From contig JABLXY010000001.1 in the NCBI GenBank assembly GCA_013177795.1, positions 962,915-1,026,914 on the forward strand: a stretch of 64,000 bases of DNA, read 5' to 3'. Made by a program: the position numbers and the translations under genes. Shown here one piece after another: positions 25,408 to 33,513 of the stretch. Below the pieces are notes generated by a model that saw only the letters and a program-made list of their open reading frames with translations, had not been told where the DNA came from and ran no database searches. The first letter of the stretch is position 1. Each line of letters begins with the position of its first letter. Source of the stretch: Syntrophaceae bacterium. Lineage in GTDB: Bacteria > Desulfobacterota > Syntrophia > Syntrophales > UBA2192.

Positions 25408-26115
25408 ATGGCCCTGCACGTCGAACAGTTCCGATACGGGCGCGACAACCTGGGGTATCTCATCTTCGGCCGGTCCGAGGCCATGGCCGTCGACGGGGGG
25501 GCCTGGCGGGAGATCCTCGATTTCACGGACCGTTATCACCTGGCGCTGCGCTACGTGACCCACACCCACCGCCACCACGACCATCTGGAGGGCAGCGAGG
25601 AACTCCTCGAAAAATCGGGGGCCCGCCTCCTGCTGTTCCAGGACCTGCAGGACGGTTCCATCATCACCCTTGACGGGGAACCCGTCCATGTGTATCGTAC
25701 GCCCGGCCATTCAATCGACTCGGTCTGTTTCCATGCGGGACGATACCTGCTCTCGGGCGACACGCTCTTCACCGGGACGATCGGCAATTGCTTCTCGGGC
25801 GACCTCCGGGCCTTCTACGAATCCGTGCGGAGGCTCATGGCCCTCCCGGAAGACACGGTGATCTTTCCCGGGCACGATTACAGGGCGCTGGCCGTTGCCT
25901 TTGCACGCAGCCTGGAGCCCGCCAACAGGGACCTCGATGCCTACATGGACGGCCATGAACCCGATTGCGTCCGCTCCCTGCTCCAGGAAGAATTGAAGGT
26001 GAACCCCTACCTGCGGTTCAACGACCCGGCCATCGTCGGCATTCTCAGGGACAGGGGGCTTCCCGTCGGCACGGAGTGGGAGCGGTGGCAATCGCTCATG
26101 GCGATCGAGGAGTGA
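25408..26115 (+). CDS. Glyoxalase II-like metallo-beta-lactamase fold hydrolase
   Basis: The ATG at 25408 follows GGGAGGAGAG. The metal motif appears as THTHRHHDHLEG (HxHxDH), with the second-site His in RTPGHS and the bridging Asp in LLSGDTLF, then the glyoxalase-like IFPGHDY near residue 155. Length is 235 residues, close to GloB. The C-terminal helical segment (VNPYLRFNDPAIVGIL) is also GloB-like. It hydrolyses a thioester, probably of glutathione or another thiol. The next gene overlaps its stop codon by one base (TGATG). Confidence 0.85.
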   Translation: MALHVEQFRYGRDNLGYLIFGRSEAMAVDGGAWREILDFTDRYHLALRYVTHTHRHHDHLEGSEELLEKSGARLLLFQDLQDGSIITLDGEPVHVYRTPGHSIDSVCFHAGRYLLSGDTLFTGTIGNCFSGDLRAFYESVRRLMALPEDTVIFPGHDYRALAVAFARSLEPANRDLDAYMDGHEPDCVRSLLQEELKVNPYLRFNDPAIVGILRDRGLPVGTEWERWQSLMAIEE

Positions 26116-26996
26116 TGCGCCGCGCGGTATCAGGCTCGAGGAAGGCACGGGGAGCGCAGAACGTCCAACCCATGCATTTGACGCTGCTTCGAAGGATTCA
26201 ACTCCTCCTGGCCGGGCTGGCGGTCGGTCTGCTGGCAGCTGCATCCGCCTCGGCCGGGGGTTACGAGGCCATCGAAATCGTGCCCACGCGGCCCGGCGTG
26301 ACAGTGCGGCTGCTGGTAATGAAGGCCATCGCAAAGCCGTCCACGGCCCTGCTTCTCTTCCCGGGCGCGGACGGCGCGAAGCACTTCGGGGAAAGAGACG
26401 GCCGGTTCTGGGTCAGCAACAATTTCCTCTTGCGTGCCGCCCGCGATCTTGCTGCAGCGGGCTTCATGGTGGTGACCCTGGATGCCCCCTCGGACCAGAG
26501 CTCCGGCATGACGGACCGGTTCCGGACTTCGCCCGAGCATGCGGAAGACGTGCGCAAAGTCATCGCCCACCTGAAGGAGAGGCACCGCATCTCCTCCCTG
26601 TACCTCGTGGGCACGAGCAAGGGCACCCTCTCCGCCGCCTACCTGGCAGCCGTGTTCGACGAGCCGGCGATCAGCGGCGTGATCCTGACGGCTGTCTACC
26701 GCCCTTCGGAATGCGCGGGCATCGACTTCTCGGACATCGACGACCCCGTCCTCATCATCCATCACCTCTACGACGAGTGCCGTGTCACGCCCGTTCAGGG
26801 CGCCTTCGAGCTGAAGAAGAGACTTACGGAAAGCCCGCAGGTCGACGTGGTCATCGTGACCGGCGGCAGCCTTGCCGCCTCCGGCCCTTGCAACGCCCTG
26901 AGCAGCCACGGTTTCTACGGGGTGGAAAAGCCCGTGATCCAGGTCATCCGGGACTGGATCGCCGGCAAGGCCGTCCCGGAACGGATCGGCAGATAA
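26115..26996 (+). CDS. Exported alpha/beta hydrolase
   Basis: The start at 26115 overlaps the previous stop as TGATG with GAGGAG upstream, so translation is coupled. A shorter start at 26172 (MHLTLLRRIQ) is possible and would give a more standard signal peptide. After the hydrophobic LLLAGLAVGLLAAASASA, the hydrolase fold is visible: LLLFPGADGAKHF, MVVTLDAPSD and the nucleophile elbow VGTSKGTLSA (Ser near residue 171), with the catalytic Asp/His region in VLIIHHLYDECRV and LSSHGFYG. Substrate is unknown. Confidence 0.8.
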   Translation: MRRAVSGSRKARGAQNVQPMHLTLLRRIQLLLAGLAVGLLAAASASAGGYEAIEIVPTRPGVTVRLLVMKAIAKPSTALLLFPGADGAKHFGERDGRFWVSNNFLLRAARDLAAAGFMVVTLDAPSDQSSGMTDRFRTSPEHAEDVRKVIAHLKERHRISSLYLVGTSKGTLSAAYLAAVFDEPAISGVILTAVYRPSECAGIDFSDIDDPVLIIHHLYDECRVTPVQGAFELKKRLTESPQVDVVIVTGGSLAASGPCNALSSHGFYGVEKPVIQVIRDWIAGKAVPERIGR

Positions 26997-27089
26997 GACC
27001 CTCCTTTTCCCCCTTGTTCAGAGGGGGAGGCAGGGGACTCCTCCGGACCGGGAATACCGTTCCCGGTCCCGGCTCCTCGACCCTGTGCC

Positions 27090-28001
27090 TTATTTCAATG
27101 TGAGCTTGTAGGACTTGACCCGCAGGACCGGGTGATAGGACCTCTTCATCGCGGCGAGGTTGGGCAGGCTCATGTCGCTTTCCTTGTTGATGTACCGGCA
27201 TCCCGCGAAGAGCCGCCTTGCGCACTCCCTGTCGAGAAACTGGTAGAGCCCCTTGACATCGGAGAATGCCTTTTCGTAGCTCAGAATGCCCGTGTCCCCG
27301 TTGAGACGGGCGGCGATGCCGAAGGCGCTCACCCTGCCGTCCAGGCGGACCAGGATCCCCCTGAGACCGAGGGCATCGAGATGCTCCAGGGACGTGATCA
27401 CGGCCCGCCGCTCGCAGGCCAGATCGGTGTCCCCGTCGACATCGCAGTCCCGCTGCGCGCACCAGGCCTCGAGGAAGGCGAGGCACTCCGGGACGCTTTC
27501 CCTCGTGATCGGCTCCACGAGGGCCCGGCTGCCGTTTCGCATGAATTCCCGCTCGAACTGGTGGATGAGGTTTCGCTTGCGCACGAACCGGTTGCCCCTC
27601 AACGCCGCGAGGTCCTCCGCCAGGTAGACGTAGTCCTCGAACTCCGCCTGCTCCTCGATGTGAAACACCGACTCCAGCCCCTGGCGGTGCCTCTCGACAT
27701 AGTCGCCGCAGGCACACCAGTAGCGGTCAAAGCCGCTCTCCCGGGCAAGGGAGCGCAGGCGCTCGGGCGACGGGTCGCCCCCGGGGGATATCGGGAGGAT
27801 CAGATGCCGGTCATCCGGCCGAAGCCGCGACTCGTTGGCGATCACGAGGAGATCGCCCGCAACGGCGTAATGCGTCTCGAAGACGCAGTCGCCCCAGGCG
27901 ATGAGCGACGGCAGACTGTAGACGCTCAGGCGGTAGGGCATCGGGTCGAAATACGGCTCGAGCGACCGGTAATCGGCTATTTGCAGCTTCTTGAAATTCA
28001 T
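27090..28001 (-). CDS. DUF2156-family protein (phosphatidylglycerol lysyltransferase C-terminal fold)
   Basis: The product is 303 residues. It has the two tandem GNAT-like lobes of DUF2156 (FKKLQIADYRSLEPYFDP at the N-terminus, DALGLRGILVRLDGRVSAFGIAARL and the conserved YINKESDMSLPNLAAMKRSYHP near the C-terminus). Relatives include the soluble half of MprF, which adds amino acids to lipids, and uncharacterised cytosolic acyltransferases. No transmembrane half is present, so the role is uncertain. The start overlaps the upstream GNAT stop as ATGA, so the two are translated together. Confidence 0.85.
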   Translation of the reverse strand: MNFKKLQIADYRSLEPYFDPMPYRLSVYSLPSLIAWGDCVFETHYAVAGDLLVIANESRLRPDDRHLILPISPGGDPSPERLRSLARESGFDRYWCACGDYVERHRQGLESVFHIEEQAEFEDYVYLAEDLAALRGNRFVRKRNLIHQFEREFMRNGSRALVEPITRESVPECLAFLEAWCAQRDCDVDGDTDLACERRAVITSLEHLDALGLRGILVRLDGRVSAFGIAARLNGDTGILSYEKAFSDVKGLYQFLDRECARRLFAGCRYINKESDMSLPNLAAMKRSYHPVLRVKSYKLTLK

Positions 28002-28447
28002 GGGTCCTTCTTCAGCATGACGATGCAGCCCGGCAGCTCCGTGAACCCGGCCCTCCGGTAGAAATCGTGCGTCCCCGCCTCGGCCCCGAGACCGATCCAT
28101 TCGATGCCGTCCTGCCGGAGACGGTGCACCAGCTCCTCCACGATCCGGCGCCCGATCCCCCGGCCCCGGAACGAGGGTTCCACGACGACATCCTGGATAT
28201 AGGCATCGCTGACCCTGTCGCTGAGGGCCCTTCCCATCCCGATGACCCGCCCTTCCGCCTCGGCGACGACGAAGCAGTGGCTGCCCCGGATGATGGCCTC
28301 GGCCGTTTCGCGGTCCCTGCCCGACGTCGGGCCCCACCAGCCCTGCAAGAGATAAAGCGCCAGCACGTCCCCGACCTGCCCGGGGGTCGGCTCCGCTAGG
28401 CATGCGTAATGGACTTGGACGGCGCGCGTTGGCATATTAAAGATCAT
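27998..28447 (-). CDS. GNAT-family N-acetyltransferase
   Basis: This 149-residue protein has the acetyl-CoA-binding motif A as VVVEPSFRGRGIGRRIVEEL (about residues 88-107), preceded by FVVAEAEGRVIGMGRAL and ending with GAEAGTHDFYRRAGF. Such enzymes acetylate small molecules or protein N-termini. GGGAGG lies just upstream of the first ATG; a Met four codons later (MPTRAV) is also possible. It is the first gene of a coupled pair with the DUF2156 gene. Confidence 0.9.
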   Translation of the reverse strand: MIFNMPTRAVQVHYACLAEPTPGQVGDVLALYLLQGWWGPTSGRDRETAEAIIRGSHCFVVAEAEGRVIGMGRALSDRVSDAYIQDVVVEPSFRGRGIGRRIVEELVHRLRQDGIEWIGLGAEAGTHDFYRRAGFTELPGCIVMLKKDP

Positions 28448-28540
28448 GACCTCCCGATGTCAAGAGCAGGCGCCGCCGGACAGAAGACCTGCGCCCTCTT
28501 TCTCTCCCTTTTCATGGACCCCGATGCCACCTGCCCGGGC

Positions 28541-29749
28541 TCATCCTACCGTCCCGTCGCTGCGCAGCTTCCCGATCTCCTCGGCGCTATAGCCCAGGGA
28601 GGAGAGGATCTCGTCCGTGTGTTCCCCGTGCACCGGGGCGAAACGCCTCACCTGCCCCGGGGTTTCGGAGAGCTTCGGCAGGATCCCGACCTGCTTCACC
28701 CTGCCCAGTTTCGGGTGCTCGAGTTCGATCACCATTTTCCGGTGGACCACCTGGGGATCGCTGAAGACCTCACCGATGTCGTAGACCTTCCCGACGGGAA
28801 TGTCCTGCCGCGACAGCAGGTCGAACCACTCGTCGCGCGTCTTCGACAGAAACACCTTCTCGAGCCCGGCGCGGATCTCGAGCATCTTTGCGTCGGGGGC
28901 CCGGAATGTCATGTCCATGGACCACTTGGCCGGCATGTACTCCTCCTTGCCGATGGCCTTGCACAGGTTGTCCCAGAAATGCGGCTCCAGGCAGCCGATG
29001 CTGAGGTATTTGCCGTCCCGGGTTTCGTAGACGGCGTAGTGCGGGTAGGCCCCCATGGCCCACGACTCGCCGCGCCGCATCACGGTGCCGTCCATGAAGA
29101 ACCGGTGGGTGAACCACGTGATGAGATGGATGGCCCCTTCCATGTAGGTGTGGTCGATGTATTGGCCCTTGCCCGTTTTCCCCCGGGCCATGAGGGCCAG
29201 GAGGATCCCGACGGCCCCGTAGAGCGACACGCCGGCGAAGTCGGCGATGATGTTGAGCGGGACGGACGGGGGACCGTCCTTCGGCCCGATGAGGCCGAGG
29301 ACGCCGGCCAGTGAAATGTAGTTGATGTCGTGACCCGAGAACAGGCGGTAAGGACCGTCCTGACCGTAGCCCGAAAGCGAGCAGTAGACGATGCGCGGGT
29401 TGATTTCGCTGATCGCCCTGTAATCGACGCCGAGACGCTCCACGACGCCCGGCCGGTAGCCCTCGATGACCACGTCGGCCTCCTGAGCCATCCGGTGGAA
29501 GATCCTCCGCCCCTCGTCGGACCGGAGATTGAGGCCGATGCACTTCTTGTTGCGGTTGAGCGCGAAGTAGGCGGCCTCCCTCTCCTTGTCCTTTCCGCCC
29601 GGCGAGTACCCCATGTCCGCCATCGGGAAGGCCTTGGCCGGCTCCACCTTGATGACCTCGGCGCCGAAATCGCCCAGGATCATGGTGCAGAGCGCACCGG
29701 GGACATAATTCGACAGGTCGAGAACCTTGATGCCTTCGAGCGCCAGCAT
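28541..29749 (-). CDS. Alpha-methylacyl-CoA racemase (CaiB/BaiF family)
   Basis: This 402-residue class III CoA-transferase-fold protein keeps the catalytic triad of alpha-methylacyl-CoA racemase rather than the Asp of the transferases. His140 lies in SGHDINYISLAG, Asp170 in LNIIADFAG and Glu255 in GCLEPHF, with the same 30- and 115-residue spacings as His126, Asp156 and Glu241 of the mycobacterial enzyme. It would invert the 2-methyl centre of branched acyl-CoAs before beta-oxidation. AGGAGGGGGTT precedes the start. The large acyl-CoA dehydrogenase elsewhere in the window is a possible downstream partner. Confidence 0.9.
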   Translation of the reverse strand: MLALEGIKVLDLSNYVPGALCTMILGDFGAEVIKVEPAKAFPMADMGYSPGGKDKEREAAYFALNRNKKCIGLNLRSDEGRRIFHRMAQEADVVIEGYRPGVVERLGVDYRAISEINPRIVYCSLSGYGQDGPYRLFSGHDINYISLAGVLGLIGPKDGPPSVPLNIIADFAGVSLYGAVGILLALMARGKTGKGQYIDHTYMEGAIHLITWFTHRFFMDGTVMRRGESWAMGAYPHYAVYETRDGKYLSIGCLEPHFWDNLCKAIGKEEYMPAKWSMDMTFRAPDAKMLEIRAGLEKVFLSKTRDEWFDLLSRQDIPVGKVYDIGEVFSDPQVVHRKMVIELEHPKLGRVKQVGILPKLSETPGQVRRFAPVHGEHTDEILSSLGYSAEEIGKLRSDGTVG

Positions 29750-29868
29750 AACCCCCTCCTTTCATCGGGCTTTGACCGCCTCTCCTTCAAACCCTTTTGC
29801 CTCTGCCTGGGAGCCGCCTTGCGCCTCCGTGCGTTCACCTCCTGCCGTGCCACGGCGGGCGGAGGGCA

Positions 29869-30025
29869 TAAAAAACCCCCGCATCACTCAGGATACCGGG
29901 GGATTGCCGTTCCGCACATGCCCTTCACCCTCAGCGGCAGACAGAAGTGACCGCCGACGGCCCCCCCGACCCTGTACGGCCGGTCGACGGGGGGCCCTGA
30001 CAGACCCGCTCGAGACCCGGCGACT
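29869..30025 (-). ncRNA. Candidate structured RNA ending in a terminator
   Basis: A minus-strand Rho-independent terminator (CCCCCG at 29876-29881 pairing with 29897-29902, then six or seven T on that strand) lies 120 bp upstream of the racemase start. No minus-strand gene precedes it. Upstream is a long stable stem (GGCCCCCC with CGACC on one side, GGTCG with GGGGGGCC on the other, about 29959-29996) and a GATATAG -10-like box near 30028-30034. The region could be an independent small RNA or an attenuator leader for the racemase. No Rfam class was recognised. The interval 29750-30232 otherwise shows no gene. Confidence 0.35.
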
Positions 30026-30232
30026 CTATATCACGGATCGGCAGGCCGCGCCACAGAAACCGTTCAACGGGGGTGACAGCTGCCAAGGACTTGATATCAC
30101 ATGCAAAGCGAGTGCTTGAATTCATGTTGGTTTTCTGGTATGAGCACCGTGCACCAAAACCAACGGTTCTCTTTGCGGACGGGCCGATCGACGTTCCCCA
30201 TCGACGGCAAGGGAGAGAGGAAAGAGGACGAG

Positions 30233-30454
30233 ATGCAGTCCCGTGGTCACACGGAACGGGAAATCTGCGGACACTGTGGGAAAAGGGTTTCGTTCATCAG
30301 ATGCACCGGATGTGAGATACAACTCTGCCAGGAGTGTGCCTGCTTCGAGCTGGTTGGTTCAGGCACCGGCACGGTCATACCGGTCTACTACTGCCTTCAG
30401 TGCGTCAAGGATGACAGGATAAACCCCAACGCAGTCTTTTACGGGATCAAGTAG
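30233..30454 (+). CDS. Small zinc-ribbon protein
   Basis: This 73-residue protein starts after GAAAGAGG. It has paired thiols typical of zinc ribbons: CGHC (residues 12-15), CTGC (24-27), CQECAC (32-37) and CLQC (54-57). That gives nine Cys, enough for two zinc sites. B-box and related treble-clef proteins look like this. The family is not recognised; protein or RNA binding is likely. An in-frame ATG at 30101 would add a Ser-rich extension with no good ribosome site. Confidence 0.75.
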   Translation: MQSRGHTEREICGHCGKRVSFIRCTGCEIQLCQECACFELVGSGTGTVIPVYYCLQCVKDDRINPNAVFYGIK

Positions 30455-30557
30455 CAACCCCTGGGCCGGGACACCTGTCGCTTGCGCAGATACCCGGGGT
30501 GCACCCGGTGTCGTGCGTCCGAGCCCGCCTGATTGCAGGACACTCCCGGCCCTGCGG

Positions 30558-30908
30558 TCATCTCGAATCGACGAAAAACTTCGCGATCAGAAACCCCGCC
30601 AGGATCATGACGACCGACAGGTCGGCACGGTCCAGGAGCCACAGCACGGAGGCCTTGACCGCCGGAGCCTCGTTGAGGAAGCTGAAACAGCTTGCGGGCA
30701 GATACTTCACGAGCACGACGGACGGGTACCTCGTCCACTCGTTGTGCTCGAACCACCCGTAGAGCTGGTAGGCGAACAGCAGCGTCCCGGAGAGGAAGAC
30801 GAGGTTGGCCAGCCATGACAGCAGGGAAATCCGCCGCCCCCTCGCTTCTACCCTGACCGGGTGGGAATACTGGAATTTCCACGCGGAATGCCCGTTGTGC
30901 GGATCCAT
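30558..30908 (-). CDS. Small two-helix membrane protein
   Basis: The start at 30908 follows GGAGGTGTCTTCT. The 116-residue product has two hydrophobic segments (WLANLVFLSGTLLFAYQLYG, about residues 30-49; LSVVMILAGFLIAKFF near the C-terminus) separated by a soluble loop with one Cys. The N-terminal region is basic and His-containing (HNGHSAWKFQYSH). No family was recognised. It reads away from the cytochrome operon promoter 260 bp upstream. Confidence 0.65.
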   Translation of the reverse strand: MDPHNGHSAWKFQYSHPVRVEARGRRISLLSWLANLVFLSGTLLFAYQLYGWFEHNEWTRYPSVVLVKYLPASCFSFLNEAPAVKASVLWLLDRADLSVVMILAGFLIAKFFVDSR

Positions 30909-31166
30909 AGAAGACACCTCCTTTTTCACCCCGTCTCGACGGGCGAGACAGGTTGCCCTCCCATGGGTGCAAGCCCCCGATCCGCGCAGGACGCGCAGCA
31001 CGATGCCGGGATTCGATTGCAAGGCGGCTCGGTCTGAAGGCTCCGTCAACCCTATCGGCTGCATGAGCCATTCTCTTGAGTCCTTTTTCGCCCGCGGCCA
31101 CCCCAACGGCCCGGCAGGCCGGAGATACGCCACCGGGGTATGCCGGGAGCAGGAGCACAAAACGGG

Positions 31167-31194
31167 TTGACAATTTCCGGGGCAACGATACAAT
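31167..31194 (+). promoter_or_regulatory. Near-consensus sigma70 promoter of the cytochrome-rhodanese operon
   Basis: TTGACA (31167-31172), 16 bp, then TACAAT (31189-31194). Transcription would start near 31201, 35 nt before the first ATG at 31236, which is preceded by AAGAGG. This is one of the best promoters in the window and implies high or constitutive expression of the five downstream genes. Confidence 0.85.
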
Positions 31195-31235
31195 AAATCG
31201 CCCAGGATTCAAATTCTCTTCCCCCAAGAGGACCC

Positions 31236-32492
31236 ATGACGGCCCGGCTCATCTCCCTGATCGCTGTGCTGATGCTTCCGCTGGTCCTCGTTCTTTCCTC
31301 GTCGACGACCGCCCAGAACCAGGCCAGCAGCTGCGTCACCTGCCACACCGACGAGGCCATGCTCAAGAAGACCTGCAAGCCCTTCGTCAAGCCCGAGGGC
31401 GAGGCGGAAGGGTGAGCGGGGGCGCCTCCGCCGGTCAAGGCGGAGACCTTCCACCTGACGTTCCTCGTCGACCGGAAGCTCGTCGAGACGGACAAGCACT
31501 TCGAGAAGGGCTGCCTGTACTGCCACAAGGGGAATGACAAGGCCGACGACAAGGACGCCGCCCACGAAGGCATGGTGAAGCGCCCGTCCAACGACCTGGC
31601 CCTCTGCGGGGAGTGCCACCAGGAGATCGCCGCGAACTACAGGAAGTCCCTCCACTACACGACGATCGGCCAGCGCAACCGTGTGATCAAGCGGATGTCG
31701 AAGGAGGAGGCGAAGATCTTCGACGAGAAGGTCTTCGAGAAGTCCTGCCGCTCCTGCCACGCCTCGTGCGGCGATTGCCACGTCAAGTCCCCGGCCATCG
31801 CCGGGGTGAGCCTCGGCCTCATCAACAAGCACAAGTTCGTCCGCAGGGACGAGGGCAAGACCTGCGCCTTCTGCCACGGCGGCCGCGTCTACCCCGAGTA
31901 CACGGGCGAGTACGGCGGCAACGCCGACGTCCACTACCAGAAGGGCATGATGTGCATGGACTGCCACACGATGGATGAGCTCCACGGCGACGGCAAGGCC
32001 TACCAGCTCAAGGAGGAGGTCCGCGACCGGCCCCGCTGCACCGACTGCCACGAGCCGGGCCGCGAGGTGAAGCTGACGGCGCGGGTGGGCCACCTGAAGC
32101 ACGCTCAAAACGCCAGCTGCTACGCCTGTCACTCGGCGGGCGAGTACCGGCAGTGCTTCAACTGCCACGGCGGCCACTCCGAGGCCAAGCCCGGGTTTTA
32201 CATCGGGACGAGCCCGCGCAACCGCAGGGAGATCACGACCCTGCGCATCATCCCCACGGTGCGCGACACCTTCAAGCCCTACGGCATCCGGCAGGCCAAC
32301 TTCGATGCCCTGCCGAACTACTGGGACGCGCCGATCCACAACATCCGCAAGCGCACGGAGCGGACGCGCAACTGCGACACCTGCCACGAGGACCGCAAGG
32401 GGTTCCTCACCATGGAGACCCTGCTGAAGGACAGCTCGCGGGTGAACCTCGAGCTGATCAAGAAACCGAAACCGATCCCTGTAAGTCCATAA
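31236..32492 (+). CDS. 11-heme c-type cytochrome with an in-frame UGA (candidate selenocysteine), ExtKL-like
   Basis: The frame from ATG 31236 to the stop at 32490-32492 is continuous except for TGA at codon 60 (31413-31415). A signal peptide (LISLIAVLMLPLVLVL) precedes CVTCH at residues 33-37. After the UGA ten more CxxCH motifs follow (CLYCH, CGECH, CRSCH, CGDCH, CAFCH, CMDCH, CTDCH, CYACH, CFNCH, CDTCH), eleven in all. Translation stopping at the UGA would leave one heme and a 59-residue stub, while a restart at the next ATG would lose the signal peptide needed for heme attachment. A SECIS-like stem-loop follows directly. The protein resembles the multiheme cytochromes of Geobacter ext clusters associated with selenite and metal reduction. 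It is periplasmic or surface exposed. Confidence 0.85.
31413..31445 (+). promoter_or_regulatory. Bacterial SECIS element of the selenocytochrome
   Basis: UGA 31413-31415 is followed, 17 nt later, by the loop GGTCAA (31433-31438) on a perfect 7-bp stem, CTCCGCC (31426-31432) with GGCGGAG (31439-31445). Bacterial SECIS elements sit directly downstream of UGA with an apical loop 16-37 nt away that begins with G; the E. coli fdhF loop contains GGUCU. Confidence 0.75.
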
Positions 32493-32506
32493 AAAAGGAG
32501 GTTTGT

Positions 32507-33391
32507 ATGGTCAACGCAAAACGGAAAGTCATGGTGAGCCTGCTGGCCCTTCTCCTGCTGCTGCCCGCTGCGGCGTTTGCGGCGGAGCCGTTCGTCACGA
32601 CGGAGTGGCTCGAGGCGAACCTGTCCAAGGTGACCGTCCTGGATGTCCGCAAGGTGGAGGAGTACAACGAGGGCCACATTCCGGGCTCCATCAACGTCTT
32701 CTACGGCGTCTGGGGCATCAAGAAGGGCGTGCTCCTCAACGAGCTGCCCTCCGACGACGATTTGAAGGACATCCTCTCGGCGGCGGGCATCGAGCCCACG
32801 ACGCACGTGGTCGTCGTCTCGAAGGCCGAGACCATGCCCTTCCGCACCGACGCGACGCGGGTCGCCTGGACCCTGCGCTACGCCGGCGTGGAGAACGTCT
32901 CCGTCCTGAGCGGCGGCATCGAGAAGTGGATCGCCGACAAGAAGCCCCTCTCGAAGGAGGCCGTGAAACCCAAGGCGAAGCCCTACCGGGGCAAGTTCAA
33001 CAAGCAGTTCTTCGCAAACAAGGCCCAGGTCACGGGCGCCCTCGGCAAGGCCGTGATCGTCGACGTCCGGCCGCCCGAATTCTACAAGGGCGAAAAGAAG
33101 CTCGACTTTGTGCCCGCGACCGGCCGCATCAAGGGCGCCGTGAATCTGCCCCCGGCCCTGCTCTACAATGCGGACGGGACCTTCAAGACCAAGGCGGAGA
33201 TCGAGGCCGCCGCCAAACCCGTCGTGGGGACCGATCTCGACAAGGAGATCATCGTCTACTGCGACACGGGCAAGGTCTGCACGAACTGGTGGCTCGCCCT
33301 GCACGACCTGCTCGGCTACCGGAACGTGAAGGTCTACGACGGCTCCTCCATGGAGTGGCTGGCGGACCCCGCGGCACCCAAGGAGCCCTGA
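32507..33391 (+). CDS. Exported tandem rhodanese, second domain active
   Basis: AAGGAGG precedes the ATG at 32507. A Sec signal (VMVSLLALLLLLPAAAFA) leads to two rhodanese domains. Domain 1 (VTVLDVRKVEEYNEGHIPGS, then VVVVSKAETMPFRTDATR) has no Cys at the active-site position. Domain 2 (VIVDVRPPEFYKG, then IIVYCDTGKVCTNWW) has the catalytic-loop Cys and a second Cys close by. The active C-terminal domain after an inactive one is the classical thiosulfate sulfurtransferase order. It could carry persulfide or selenide in the periplasm. It starts 14 bp after the cytochrome stop. Confidence 0.9.
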   Translation: MVNAKRKVMVSLLALLLLLPAAAFAAEPFVTTEWLEANLSKVTVLDVRKVEEYNEGHIPGSINVFYGVWGIKKGVLLNELPSDDDLKDILSAAGIEPTTHVVVVSKAETMPFRTDATRVAWTLRYAGVENVSVLSGGIEKWIADKKPLSKEAVKPKAKPYRGKFNKQFFANKAQVTGALGKAVIVDVRPPEFYKGEKKLDFVPATGRIKGAVNLPPALLYNADGTFKTKAEIEAAAKPVVGTDLDKEIIVYCDTGKVCTNWWLALHDLLGYRNVKVYDGSSMEWLADPAAPKEP

Positions 33392-33414
33392 GCCAAGACG
33401 TAACGTCAGGAACC

Positions 33415-33444
33415 GGTCCCGGCGCCCCGCGGGGCGCCGGGACC
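33415..33444. repeat. Perfect 30-bp intercistronic palindrome
   Basis: GGTCCCGGCGCCCCG at 33415-33429 is followed immediately by its reverse complement at 33430-33444. It lies 23 bp after the rhodanese stop and 69 bp before the next start, with no T-run. It probably forms a stem that stabilises or attenuates the operon transcript. Confidence 0.7.
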
Positions 33445-33513
33445 GCACATCCGGACGGACCGGATCAGAAGCGATACGTTTTCGACCTGCTGCGCTGAAC
33501 TGCGGGATTCCTC

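Noticed and set aside
31413..31415. Treating the UGA in the first cytochrome gene as a true stop and the rest as a separate gene starting at 31572
   Set aside because: The second part would lack a signal peptide and ribosome site and would begin between heme motifs, which cannot be matured in the cytosol.
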